41,964 nucleotides of DNA from CALCNS01 sp964425745 (GCA_964425745.1 CAYRNW010000022.1:1-41964), one strand, 5' to 3'; positions 33,021-41,383 are shown, numbered from the stretch's first letter. A program made the numbers and translations. The notes: a model not told the origin generated them from the letters alone.

Positions 33021-34205
33021 ATGAATACCTTGTTGCAACGCGCCAAAGAACAGGAAAAGACTTTTATTGAATACCGACGTCAATTTCACAGGCATCCGGA
33101 GCCAGGTTGGGAAGAATTCGAGACCTCGGCAACGGTGATGCGCCACCTTGATTCTTTAGGAATTCCTTATACTCGCATCGGCACCACCGCCGTGGTGGGC
33201 TTGATTGAAGGCGGAAAACCCGGAGATCGTTGTATTGGCATTCGTGCCGATATGGATTGCTTGCCAATCATGGAACAAACCGGTGTGGAGTACCAGTCGC
33301 AAATCCCCAATCGTATGCATGCTTGCGGCCACGATGGACATACCGCGATTCTCATGGGAGTCGCTACTCTTTTAAGTGAAGTCAAAGAGCAGATTCCCGG
33401 TAAAGTCAAACTCTTTTTCCAACCGGCAGAAGAAGGCCCGGGTGGAGCTAAGATCATGATCGAACAAGGTGCTATGGAAAATCCCAAAGTGGATGCTGTG
33501 ATTGCTTTACACATTGGCACCGTAGATTTGCCAACCGGAAAAATTGCCATGATGCCCGGACCTTCCTCCGGTGGAACTCAAGGATTAAAAATTGTGATCA
33601 ACGGTCGTGGTGGTCATGGTGCACATCCTCATAAATCGGTCGATGCCATTATGGCGGCTGCTCATGTTGTGACTGCATTGCAAAGTATTGCCAGCCGCGA
33701 AGTGGATCCCTTGGACTCCATTGTAATCACCATTGGCACCATTCAGGGAGGATACCGCGGCAATGTGATTGCGGACCGCGTAGAAATGACCGGCACCATC
33801 CGCACCTTAGAACCCAATGTACGCAATGCCGTTCCCGGGCAGATCGAACGCATTGTCGCCGGTGTTTGTGAAGCCATGCGCTGCACCTATGAAATCGAAA
33901 TCCCGGAAGGCATTCCTTCGGTAGTGAATGACCCTGCAATGGTAGCCTTGGCGTTCGACTCCTGCGTAGATGTCTTAGGCAAAGACAACGTCTTCATCAA
34001 AAAACGCCCCTCCATGGGCGGAGAAGATTTCTGCTACTTCGCTTCGGCCGCTCCCGGGGTCATGTTAGCGTTAGGGGCTGAAAACGCAGCCAAAAATTGC
34101 AATGTGCCCGGACATCATCCCAAATACAATTTTGACGAAGATGCCATTGCCATTGGTATGGCTTCCTTAAGCCAAATCGCACTGGATTTCTTGAGTGGGA
34201 AATAA
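33021..34205 (+). CDS. M20-family amidohydrolase (hippurate hydrolase / N-acyl amino acid amidohydrolase type)
   Basis: A 394-residue zinc (or manganese) peptidase-like enzyme of the M20D group, which removes acyl groups from N-acyl amino acids or related amides. Family motifs: RRQFHRHPEPGWEEFET (about 19-35), RADMDCLPI (75-83), HACGHDGH (100-107, with metal-ligand Cys102 and His104), the catalytic Glu region QPAEEGPGGA (134-143), and a lid-domain GRGGHGAHPH. No signal peptide, so it is cytosolic. GAAGGAGGG lies before the ATG. It is followed after 25 bases by a D-aminoacylase gene, suggesting joint breakdown of N-acylated or D-amino-acid compounds. The exact substrate is unclear. Confidence 0.9.
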   Translation: MNTLLQRAKEQEKTFIEYRRQFHRHPEPGWEEFETSATVMRHLDSLGIPYTRIGTTAVVGLIEGGKPGDRCIGIRADMDCLPIMEQTGVEYQSQIPNRMHACGHDGHTAILMGVATLLSEVKEQIPGKVKLFFQPAEEGPGGAKIMIEQGAMENPKVDAVIALHIGTVDLPTGKIAMMPGPSSGGTQGLKIVINGRGGHGAHPHKSVDAIMAAAHVVTALQSIASREVDPLDSIVITIGTIQGGYRGNVIADRVEMTGTIRTLEPNVRNAVPGQIERIVAGVCEAMRCTYEIEIPEGIPSVVNDPAMVALAFDSCVDVLGKDNVFIKKRPSMGGEDFCYFASAAPGVMLALGAENAAKNCNVPGHHPKYNFDEDAIAIGMASLSQIALDFLSGK

Positions 34206-34230
34206 CACACCTATATATAGGAGGTAAATC

Positions 34231-35838
34231 ATGGTAGATCTCATTATTCGTAATGCTCGTGTTGTGGACGGCAGTGGAGCCGTTTCCTATATTGCTGATG
34301 TTGCTGTAGAAAACGGAGTCATAACTGAAATCGGTTCACTGACAAACATCGAAGCCAAAGAAACCATCGATGCGAGCGGCAAAGTCTTGGCACCGGGTTT
34401 CATCGACATTCATACCCATTCGGATACCTCGCTTATGCTGGATTCTAGAGCCCAATCGCACATACAACAAGGTGTCACCACCGAAGTCTTAGGACAATGC
34501 GGTGGCTCCATGGTGCCACGCACTGAAGCGATGGCCGAAGCCAGCAAAGCCATGCAGCAACGTATGAACCCCAAAATCGAACCCTTTATGGGCACCACCA
34601 CAGCAGAATATATGGCCGAACTCGAGCAACGAGGCATCTCGCCCAATGCTATCTTTATTACAGGACAAGGAAATGCCAGGCAAATGGTGATGAACTTCCA
34701 AGATGGCCCGGCCAATGCCGAGCAACTCGAACAGATGAAAGCGATTATTCGTCAAAGTATGGAAGAGGGTTCTTTCGGCATCTCAACCGGGTTGATTTAC
34801 ACTCCCAGTGTTTACGCCGAAGTCAACGAAATCACCGAATTAGCCAAAGTCGCAGCTGAGTACAAAGGAATCTACTTTACCCATATCCGTGGCGAGAACG
34901 ATACTGTTGTGGAAGCCGTGGCAGAAGCGCTGGAAATCGGACGCCGTGCCAAGATTCCTGTGCAGATTTCCCACCTAAAAGCCATGGGCAAACACATGTG
35001 GGGCACGTCTAAAACAATTTTGAAAATGATCGATGACGCGCATGCTGAGGGCATTGACGTGGCCTTTGATCAATATCCCTATACAGCAGCCGCTTGCGGG
35101 CTAGATGCCGTCTTACCTCCTTGGGCTTCCATTGGCGGAAAAGCCAAAATGGTAGAGCGTCTACAAAACCCGGAAGAACGGGCACGCATGTTTGTGGATG
35201 TCACCGCCGAAAACGGCACCGGCGAATGGATCAGCATTTATAAAGGTGTGGGTTGGGAAAACATTATGATTACCGGCTACTCACCGGATCTCACCCTTGA
35301 AGGCAAGATGATTGCCGAAATCGCCAAAGAATGGAACATGGACCCCTGGGATGTCTGCTGCGAGCTCCTGATCCGCAACAAAGGCGAACGCGTCAGCATT
35401 GTTTACTTTGCCATGGGTGAAGAAGACCTCGAACGCATCATGGTTCATCCTCTGCAAATGGTAGGTTCCGATACCGGTGCTGTGGGTGGCGAACCCGGAC
35501 CTGGCAAACCTCACCCCAGAGCATTTGGCAGCTTTGCCAGCATTTTGGGTAAATTCGTACGCGAAAAGAAGCTTCTTACCTTAGAAGAAGCCGTACGAAA
35601 AATGAGTTCAGCGCAAGCAAACCGGATGGGATTAAGCGACCGTGGCTTGATTCGCAGCGGTTATAAAGCCGACCTGGTGCTGTTTGATCCCAAAACCATA
35701 GGAGGACCAGCCGATTACCTGAATCCTCGTCAATACGCGGTTGGCGTAGAAGGCGTATGGGTCAACGGTGTCTTAACTGTATGGCAAGGCGAACATACAG
35801 GTGCCATAGCCGGTCAAGTATTGCGCCCGAACCGCTAA
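34231..35838 (+). CDS. N-acyl-D-amino-acid deacylase family amidohydrolase
   Basis: A 535-residue cytosolic metal-dependent amidohydrolase resembling D-aminoacylase. The metal motif HTHSD is at residues 61-65. The conserved cysteine region TTEVLGQCGGS includes Cys90. The barrel continues with ISTGLIYTPS, FTHIRGEND and ISHLKAMG, and GSDTGAVGG near residue 412 carries the catalytic aspartate. The C-terminal beta domain ends with KADLVLFDP and VWVNGVLTVWQG, as in this family. GGAGGTAAATC precedes the ATG. It is translated with the upstream M20 enzyme and probably hydrolyses N-acyl-D-amino acids or similar; specificity cannot be read. No T-tailed terminator follows; the next 150 bases contain a candidate structured leader. 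Confidence 0.87.
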   Translation: MVDLIIRNARVVDGSGAVSYIADVAVENGVITEIGSLTNIEAKETIDASGKVLAPGFIDIHTHSDTSLMLDSRAQSHIQQGVTTEVLGQCGGSMVPRTEAMAEASKAMQQRMNPKIEPFMGTTTAEYMAELEQRGISPNAIFITGQGNARQMVMNFQDGPANAEQLEQMKAIIRQSMEEGSFGISTGLIYTPSVYAEVNEITELAKVAAEYKGIYFTHIRGENDTVVEAVAEALEIGRRAKIPVQISHLKAMGKHMWGTSKTILKMIDDAHAEGIDVAFDQYPYTAAACGLDAVLPPWASIGGKAKMVERLQNPEERARMFVDVTAENGTGEWISIYKGVGWENIMITGYSPDLTLEGKMIAEIAKEWNMDPWDVCCELLIRNKGERVSIVYFAMGEEDLERIMVHPLQMVGSDTGAVGGEPGPGKPHPRAFGSFASILGKFVREKKLLTLEEAVRKMSSAQANRMGLSDRGLIRSGYKADLVLFDPKTIGGPADYLNPRQYAVGVEGVWVNGVLTVWQGEHTGAIAGQVLRPNR

Positions 35839-35887
35839 GATTTAAAAAAGGGGACCTTTCTAGAGCTAAGTATTGTGAAGACGATAC

Positions 35888-35994
35888 GAGGTGCAAAAGT
35901 TTCCCGAAGAGCGACTTCTGACCAAAGGTCAGTGGAGCCCGGAGGGATCTTTTGTGCCTCTCGTTGATACTCCAATGAAAAGAGGCATCTTTTG
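35888..35994 (+). promoter_or_regulatory. Candidate riboswitch-like leader with alternative pairing over a ribosome binding site
   Basis: Positions 35888-35899 pair with 35949-35960 in 12 continuous base pairs (two are G-U), closing a domain. The domain contains a UCCC/GGGA helix (35902-35905 with 35944-35947) and a perfect 6-bp hairpin with AAA loop (35918-35932). The 3' arm of the closing helix (TGCCTCT, 35955-35961) can instead pair with AGAGGCA (35981-35987), which contains the AGAGG ribosome binding site of the next gene. The two folds exclude each other, so the closed domain would expose the ribosome binding site. It starts with GAGGTGC, as lysine riboswitches do, but is far too short for that class. 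Not assigned to any known class. Confidence 0.5.
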
Positions 35995-37242
35995 ATGAAA
36001 CAGAGCGAATTTCCCCGCTTCGATTTTGCTAAACGCCCCATTGCTCCCCTTTGGCCCTTACAATGGCTTGCTTGGGGCTTAAGTTGGCTGACCGTGGGAC
36101 CGCGTCAAGTTAAAATCACCAAAACCAACATGGATGGAATTAAGCCACCCTACTTGTTACTCTGCAATCACAACGCCTTCAATGATTTCAAAATTGCCAC
36201 TATGGCCACGTATCCTCATCGTGCCAACAATGTGGTCGCAATTGACGGTTTCATTGGCCGCGAATGGTTGCTGCGTGGGGTGGGTTGCCTTGGTAAGCGC
36301 AAATTCACCAATGATATCCTCTTGGTTCGCAACTTGCGGCGCGTGTTACAAGAGGGGCGCATTGCTATCCTTTACCCGGAGGCGCGTTATTCTCTCTGTG
36401 GCACCACCGCAGTTTTGCCCGACTCCCTGGGAAAAATGGCCAAGCTGTTTCAGGTGCCAGTCGTGATGCTACTCATGCATGGGGATCATATCAATTCCCC
36501 CTTTTGGAACCTGAAAGACCGAGGGCTCAAGGGTATGGAAGGGGATATGCATCTGCTGCTCAGCCAAGAACAAATGCAAACCTTATCTGCTGAAGAGATC
36601 AACGCAACGATTCGCGAAGCCTTTGTTTACGATGAATATGCTTGGCAAAAGAAGAAAGGGATAGAAATCACTTTCCCGCAACGAGCGGAGGGCTTGCACA
36701 AAGTATTGTACGTCTGTCCCCATTGTGGCATAGAATACCAGATGACCAGTCAGGACGACCGCCTCATCTGCTTACACTGCAAGAAAACCTGGCATTATCT
36801 CACCAATGGTAGCTTAAAAGCCGATGAAGGCGAGGATTATTTCACCCATATTCCAGATTGGTATGAGTGGGAACGCCAACTGGTTCGACAAGAAGTAGAA
36901 GAAGGCACCTATCATTTTGAATCAACGGTGCGCGTGGATTCCCTACCCAACGCCAAAGGTTTTATTGACTTAGGTGTAGGGTATTTAGTCCATGACGCCA
37001 ATGGCTTTGTCTTGACCGGGCAGTATGAAGGAGAAGAGTATCGCGTGGAAAAACCGGTACCCAGTATGTATTCCTGCCATATTGAATACAATTATTTGGG
37101 TAAACACGGAGATTGTATTGACTTAAATACCGCCGATGATACGCTCTATATTTATCCGGAAGGAAAAGAGTTCAGCGTCACGAAAATTGCTCTTGCTACA
37201 GAGGAGTTGCATTTTCATCAGCTAAGAAGTGTGAAAAAGTAA
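35995..37242 (+). CDS. PlsC-like acyltransferase with C-terminal zinc ribbon
   Basis: A 415-residue protein. Residues about 35-215 resemble the lysophospholipid acyltransferase (PlsC) family: the HX4D catalytic box is NHNAFND (His59, Asp64), and YPEARYS (128-133 region) matches the family's PEG-type phosphate-binding motif. The enzyme would acylate a glycerolipid or other acceptor at the membrane. Residues 241-262 form a zinc ribbon (CPHC and CLHC; Cys241, 244, 259, 262), followed by about 150 residues of beta-rich sequence not recognised. The ATG at 35995 is 9 bases after AGAGG; a TTG at 35992 is adjacent. Translation may be controlled by the structured leader just upstream. Confidence 0.75.
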   Translation: MKQSEFPRFDFAKRPIAPLWPLQWLAWGLSWLTVGPRQVKITKTNMDGIKPPYLLLCNHNAFNDFKIATMATYPHRANNVVAIDGFIGREWLLRGVGCLGKRKFTNDILLVRNLRRVLQEGRIAILYPEARYSLCGTTAVLPDSLGKMAKLFQVPVVMLLMHGDHINSPFWNLKDRGLKGMEGDMHLLLSQEQMQTLSAEEINATIREAFVYDEYAWQKKKGIEITFPQRAEGLHKVLYVCPHCGIEYQMTSQDDRLICLHCKKTWHYLTNGSLKADEGEDYFTHIPDWYEWERQLVRQEVEEGTYHFESTVRVDSLPNAKGFIDLGVGYLVHDANGFVLTGQYEGEEYRVEKPVPSMYSCHIEYNYLGKHGDCIDLNTADDTLYIYPEGKEFSVTKIALATEELHFHQLRSVKK

Positions 37243-37249
37243 TTTTTGA

Positions 37250-37278
37250 TTGACTTTTTGGCGGTGACGAGATATTAT
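37250..37278 (+). promoter_or_regulatory. Promoter of the leader peptide-ABC-F unit
   Basis: TTGACT (37250-37255), a 17-base spacer and TATTAT (37273-37278) make a strong vegetative promoter. It is 35 bases before the leader peptide start. Confidence 0.75.
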
Positions 37279-37312
37279 TAAACCTAAGTTTAGACGAAAG
37301 GTGGTGAGACGC

Positions 37313-37471
37313 ATGAAGCAATCTGACATTTTACGCACGATGAAATTATTCAACAGCAGTGATATCGTTCGTAGATTTTCATTCAAAGCAGACAACAAAA
37401 GGGGTTACTATGCCTTTTTTCAACTAAAAGATTGTTTTGAATGCCTGTCACCACATAAAACAGCAGTTTAA
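37313..37471 (+). CDS. 52-residue leader peptide upstream of ABC-F gene
   Basis: A short frame starting MKQSDILRTMKLF and ending LSPHKTAV, with a strong AAAGGTGGTGA ribosome binding site before the ATG. It lies between a good promoter and an intrinsic terminator (37496-37531), followed by an ABC-F gene. This is the usual layout of ribosome-mediated attenuation for antibiotic-resistance ABC-F genes, in which drug-stalled ribosomes on the leader peptide allow read-through. The peptide is basic, with a Cys-X2-Cys near its end (CFEC). Not matched to a known leader; translation is likely from the ribosome binding site, function is inferred. Confidence 0.65.
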   Translation: MKQSDILRTMKLFNSSDIVRRFSFKADNKRGYYAFFQLKDCFECLSPHKTAV

Positions 37472-37495
37472 AATCCGCTTCTTTATGATTGGTCG

Positions 37496-37531
37496 CCCTG
37501 TGCAGACGAAATGATCTGTACAGGGTTTTTT
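37496..37531 (+). terminator. Attenuator terminator before the ABC-F gene
   Basis: An 11-base-pair stem (CCCTGTGCAGA at 37496-37506 with 37515-37525, one G-U pair) and an 8-base loop, followed by TTTTTT. It stands between the leader peptide and the ABC-F start, so it must be read through for expression. Confidence 0.88.
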
Positions 37532-37558
37532 ATGTCCAAATATAAAGGAGTGTTTCAC

Positions 37559-39418
37559 ATGATTGATATCAATGTATCGGATTTAAATAAATACTATGGG
37601 GCAAACCATGTTCTAAAAGGAATCACATGTACCGTATACAGCGGAGAGAAGATCGGCCTGTTAGGGAGAAACGGTTCCGGGAAAACCGCACTGTTCAAAA
37701 CAATAGCAGACGAAGAGTCTTATGAAAGCGGTAGCATCGCCAAAGCGACGGGTAAGAAAATCGAGATCCTCGCCCAGATTCCCGTTTTTGAAGAAAATGA
37801 TACTGTTGAAGACATCTTACTTTCTTCCTTTGAGGAGGCGTTAAGCGTTCATAAAGCCATGAAGAAGATCGAAGGGAATGGTGACCCGGTTGTCTTAATG
37901 CGCTATGGCAAGCTTATGGAGGAATACGAACGACTGGGTGGTTACGATATTGAGGTCAAAATCGACAAAATCTGTAACGGGATGCACATCGGCAACGAAA
38001 TGAGAAAAAGCCTTTTTAGCTTATTAAGCGGTGGCGAGAAAACTCGGGTTAACCTAGCTCGGATACTGCTTCGGGACTGCGATATTCTTCTGCTTGATGA
38101 ACCTACCAATCATCTAGATTTGGCCTCCCTGGAGTGGCTGGAGAATTTCCTACTAAGTTTTCCCGGAACAGCCGTCATCATTTCGCATGACCGAGTTTTT
38201 TTGGACCGAGTGGTGACCAGGATTATTGAAATTGAAAACGGCCAAGCAAATTTCTACTCGGGCAATTATTCCTTTTATGTAGAAGAAAAAGAGCGCCGTT
38301 ATTTGACGCAAGCGGAGCAATACAAACAACAGCAGCGCAAGATCCATCAGTTAGAAGTTGCTATTCAACGGCAAAAAGTATGGGCAGACATCAACCCCTC
38401 GAACACGGGATTATCGAAGCGCATCTTGGCTTTTGAAAAGCGAATCGAGCACATGGAGAAAGTGGACAAGCCCAATACCTCCAAGCGGATGGAGGAAGAT
38501 TTCAACAGCGGTGGCTATGCAGCCAAAGTGATTGTGGCTTTCAACTCGGTCAAGAAACAATATGGATCAAAGATTTTGCTCCAAGACCTAAATCTTTCCA
38601 TTTCTAGAAACGATAGCATTGCTCTGGTAGGCGAAAACGGCTGTGGTAAATCCACTTTAATCAAGTTAATAACCGGTGAAGAAGCCAGCGATAGCGGCTT
38701 GGTAACCGTCAGCAGCAATGTCAAAATTGCATACCTACCTCAAATCATCGCTTTTGAAAACGAAGAGGCAACTGTTTTAGAAACACTACGTCATGCATAT
38801 GGCCTGCCAGAAGAGAAAGCCCGAAGTATCCTTGCCGGGTTCAAATTCAGAGCTGCAGATGTGACAAAAAAAGTTAGTAGCCTTTCTGGAGGTGAAAAGA
38901 GCCGCTTAAAGTTATGCCTTCTCATGCAAAACCAGGTCAATTTTCTCATACTCGACGAACCAACCAACCATCTGGATATCGAATCCAGAGAATGGATTGA
39001 AGAGGCGGTTAGTGATTTTGAGGGCACCTTGTTATTTGTTTCTCATGATCGATATTTTCTAAACAAGTTTACGTCAAAGATATGGAGCATGAAAGACGGC
39101 GACATCACCGAATTCAACTGTGGCTTTGATGAATACATCCAAATCATCGAGCGCCAAGAGCAAGAACCAATCATAACTCCCGCCGAGAAAAAGATAAGAC
39201 CTCTACCAACCAAGAAAGTAGAGTCACTTCCTAAGCGAGTTCCTTACGAAGTATTGATTAGCGAAGCAGAAAACGAGTTGCATGAATTGATCAAAATCAT
39301 TGAGACAGAACTTCGCCAAAAAGAGTATGGCAAGCTGAAGCCGCTCTATGAAGAGAAAATTCAGCTTGAGGAAAGAATAGAATTGTTGTATCGTGCTTGG
39401 GCAAAAGAACATGAATAG
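37559..39418 (+). CDS. ABC-F ribosomal protection-type ATPase
   Basis: A 619-residue soluble protein with two ABC domains and no membrane segment. Domain 1: Walker A GRNGSGKT (36-43), signature LSGGEKTR (156-163), DEPTNHLD (180-187). Domain 2: Walker A GENGCGKS (358-365), signature LSGGEKSR (442-449), DEPTNHLD (466-473). A charged interdomain linker (about 240-320) would reach into the ribosome, and a C-terminal coiled-coil-like extension follows (about 560-619). ABC-F proteins of this form displace macrolide-, lincosamide- or pleuromutilin-type drugs from the ribosome. The leader peptide and terminator upstream support a drug-inducible resistance role; clostridial CplR-like proteins are a plausible match. 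Start ATG 37559 follows AAAGGAG; an upstream frame start at 37511 lies inside the terminator. Confidence 0.88.
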   Translation: MIDINVSDLNKYYGANHVLKGITCTVYSGEKIGLLGRNGSGKTALFKTIADEESYESGSIAKATGKKIEILAQIPVFEENDTVEDILLSSFEEALSVHKAMKKIEGNGDPVVLMRYGKLMEEYERLGGYDIEVKIDKICNGMHIGNEMRKSLFSLLSGGEKTRVNLARILLRDCDILLLDEPTNHLDLASLEWLENFLLSFPGTAVIISHDRVFLDRVVTRIIEIENGQANFYSGNYSFYVEEKERRYLTQAEQYKQQQRKIHQLEVAIQRQKVWADINPSNTGLSKRILAFEKRIEHMEKVDKPNTSKRMEEDFNSGGYAAKVIVAFNSVKKQYGSKILLQDLNLSISRNDSIALVGENGCGKSTLIKLITGEEASDSGLVTVSSNVKIAYLPQIIAFENEEATVLETLRHAYGLPEEKARSILAGFKFRAADVTKKVSSLSGGEKSRLKLCLLMQNQVNFLILDEPTNHLDIESREWIEEAVSDFEGTLLFVSHDRYFLNKFTSKIWSMKDGDITEFNCGFDEYIQIIERQEQEPIITPAEKKIRPLPTKKVESLPKRVPYEVLISEAENELHELIKIIETELRQKEYGKLKPLYEEKIQLEERIELLYRAWAKEHE

Positions 39419-39432
39419 GGAAAAAGAAAGTC

Positions 39433-39460
39433 TTGACATATTGTGAAAACATGCTATAAT
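39433..39460 (+). promoter_or_regulatory. Promoter of the Asn T-box-asnA unit
   Basis: Perfect TTGACA (39433-39438) and TATAAT (39455-39460) with a 16-base spacer. It stands just before the T-box leader. Confidence 0.85.
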
Positions 39461-39489
39461 GTCGTAAAACCTCAAAGTTTGAATTAATT

Positions 39490-39764
39490 ACATCATGCAA
39501 AGCAATGATCAGAAGAGTAAGGTATATAGAACCGACTACAGAGAAATAGGAATGCTGAGATCCTATTGTCGGTGTATACCCCAAGAACATCTGAGAGCTT
39601 ACCACCAAAATGCTAGCATTAGCAGAGTAGACTGGGACGCATCCGAGCGATAAAGCGGCTTAAGGTATGATTGTACCTAAGAGAGTATGATTACATACTA
39701 AAAAGGGTGGCACCACGAATAGAACTTCTTCGTCCCTTCATCGGGCGATGGAAGTTCTTTTTTA
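39490..39764 (+). promoter_or_regulatory. T-box leader with Asn (AAC) specifier
   Basis: The T-box sequence AAGGGTGGCACCACG lies at 39703-39717. In stem I, GGTATA pairs with TATACC and CAGA with TCTG, leaving an internal loop with AGAGTA on one side and CCAAGAACA on the other. The specifier read by position is AAC (39586-39588), followed by A. The bulge UGGC fits a tRNA with discriminator G, as in tRNA-Asn. A terminator (GAACTTC at 39722-39728 with GAAGTTC at 39751-39757, plus inner pairs) runs into a T tract. Uncharged tRNA-Asn should switch on asnA. Confidence 0.92.
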
Positions 39765-39804
39765 TTCCATTATAGAAAGTGAGTGGTTACACATGGGAGG
39801 TTCG

Positions 39805-40800
39805 ATGATTCCTCAAGGGTACAGCAGCAAATTATCTCTACTTGAAACTCAAACAGCGATTAAAAAAATCAAAGATTTTTTCGAAGACCGTTTAGCAGAT
39901 CGTTTATCTTTAATACGCGTATCAGCACCGCTTATGGTTTTTCCCGAAAGCGGGCTCAATGACGAGTTGAGCGGTACAGAACGACGGGTGGAATTTGATT
40001 TATCGGATCAAAAGACATCCGTAGAAATCGTACAATCGTTAGCGAAGTGGAAACGGTATGCCTTACATCAATATGGCTTTGATCGCAATACAGGTCTATA
40101 CACGGATATGAATGCAATACGAAGAGATGAAACGACCGATAATATCCATTCTATCTATGTAGATCAATGGGATTGGGAAAGAATTCTTTGCCCCGGTGAG
40201 AGAAACTTAGAAACACTGAAAAGAATCGTTAGAGAAATATACCGAGTCTTTTTAGATACGGAGTTGTATTTAGAAAAACTTTATCCCTTTATATGCAATC
40301 CTCTACCGGATGAGATTTTCTTTATTACGACAGAAGAGCTGTTGAAACTGTATCCAGATAAAGATGCGAAAGAACGAGAGTTGGCCATTACTCGTGAGTT
40401 CGGTGCGGTTTTCCTCATGCAAATTGGGGGTGCATTGACCAATGGCCTAAGCCATGACCAAAGGGCAGCAGATTACGACGACTGGAAACTCAATGGGGAC
40501 TTGCTTTTTTACTTTCCAATGTTAGACATTGCCTTAGAAATGTCATCCATGGGGATCAGAGTAGATAAGGAGTCTTTGCTTTGGCAATTGAGTGTTAAAA
40601 AGCAAGAAGAGAAGCAGAAGCTTTTCTACCATCAGGCTGTTGTTCAAGGGAGTCTGCCAAGCACTGTTGGAGGAGGAATTGGACAATCACGTATGTGCAT
40701 GTATTTCTTACAGAAGGCACATATCGGCGAAGTTCAGGTCGGTATATGGCCTGAGGAGACTCGAGAACAGTGCCGGCGTTTGGGTGTGCGGTTGTTGTAG
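39805..40800 (+). CDS. asnA: Aspartate-ammonia ligase (asparagine synthetase A)
   Basis: Makes asparagine from aspartate, ammonia and ATP. The enzyme belongs to the class II aminoacyl-tRNA-synthetase fold. The preferred product has 331 residues, near the usual 330. Family motifs: SLAKWKRYAL (78-87), YVDQWDWE (118-125), FGAVFLMQIGG, NGDLLFYFPMLD, LEMSSMGIRVD and the C-terminal GGGIGQSR. Start ATG 39805 lies 4 bases after GGGAGG; ATG 39793, four codons earlier, is the alternative. A further upstream in-frame ATG (39748) is inside the T-box terminator and is rejected. Regulated by the Asn-specific T-box. Confidence 0.95.
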   Translation: MIPQGYSSKLSLLETQTAIKKIKDFFEDRLADRLSLIRVSAPLMVFPESGLNDELSGTERRVEFDLSDQKTSVEIVQSLAKWKRYALHQYGFDRNTGLYTDMNAIRRDETTDNIHSIYVDQWDWERILCPGERNLETLKRIVREIYRVFLDTELYLEKLYPFICNPLPDEIFFITTEELLKLYPDKDAKERELAITREFGAVFLMQIGGALTNGLSHDQRAADYDDWKLNGDLLFYFPMLDIALEMSSMGIRVDKESLLWQLSVKKQEEKQKLFYHQAVVQGSLPSTVGGGIGQSRMCMYFLQKAHIGEVQVGIWPEETREQCRRLGVRLL

Positions 40801-40834
40801 GTATGGTTTATGATAGTGTCCGGGAAAAGACTAA

Positions 40835-40975
40835 TTTTGGTCGCATTATTGCTTCCATAAGAAACTGAATGTAGAACAAGTTTTCTCCGAATGGAATCGA
40901 AGAAAAGTAGAAATAAGCACTAAAGGGGAAAGTGATTTCCCAAACGTTGATTCAAGGCAAGCAACGTTGAAGTAA
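40835..40975 (+). pseudogene. Possible gene remnant, open frame without start
   Basis: Between a TAA at 40832 and a TAA at 40973 a frame of 46 codons stays open and reads like a protein end (…NVEQVFSEWNRRKVEIS…), but it has no start codon or ribosome binding site. It begins close to the AGTGTCCGG element at 40815. It may be the C-terminal scrap of a deleted gene; chance cannot be excluded at this length. The rest of 40801-41194 holds only the hairpin at 41000-41054 and a weak promoter-like sequence near 41123. Confidence 0.2.
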
Positions 40976-40999
40976 AAAAACTTCTTCAATGCCTGATTA

Positions 41000-41054
41000 C
41001 CCCTCTTTCTTTGTTTACTACAATGAGTGGTAAATGAAGAAAGGGGGATTTTTT
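41000..41054 (+). terminator. Long hairpin with T tract
   Basis: CCCC (41000-41003), CTTTCTT and TTTACTAC pair with GTGGTAAA, AAGAAAG and GGGG (up to 41046), followed by six T residues. The form is that of an intrinsic terminator for transcripts from asnA or the remnant. The sequence is also similar to 41393-41445, so it is at the same time a member of a small repeat family. Confidence 0.6.
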
Positions 41055-41194
41055 CATCCGACCCCGATTTTTATAGCACTTTGTTCGTATCTATTATTAG
41101 GAAATGCAGGAGAGTAATTCGCTTGCACAGAATACGCGAATAAGTGATAAAAATTATTTCTATTCTAAAGGTAGAATGAACCGGGGGTGGATGT

Positions 41195-41383
41195 ATGCTA
41201 ATCTATTTACAAGCCATTGAAAGCGAAGAAGAGAGAAGTAAGTTTGAACAACTCTATTTTCAGTATCGCGGACTGATGTATCATGTGGCGATGCGAATTC
41301 TCAACAACCCTCACTCTGCTGAAGATGCTGTACATCAGGCATTTCTGTTCATCAAAGAAAATCTAAAAAAATATTTTAGTTAA
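41195..41383 (+). pseudogene. Truncated ECF sigma factor (region 2 only)
   Basis: A 62-residue product matching the beginning of ECF-type RNA polymerase sigma factors: residues 17-57 contain FEQLYFQYRGLMYHVA and AEDAVHQAFLFI, typical of sigma region 2. It stops directly after this, so most of region 2.3-2.4 and all of region 4 (promoter -35 recognition) are missing; intact ECF factors have about 160-190 residues. The stop codon merges with the AGTGTCCGG repeat (41383-41391), which suggests a deletion at that repeat. GGGGGTGG precedes the ATG. The product is unlikely to be a functional sigma factor. Confidence 0.7.

Noticed and set aside
35888..35960. Lysine riboswitch before the acyltransferase gene
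   Set aside because: It shares only GAGGTGC and GGAGGG; it is about 73 bases instead of about 170 and lacks the other helices.
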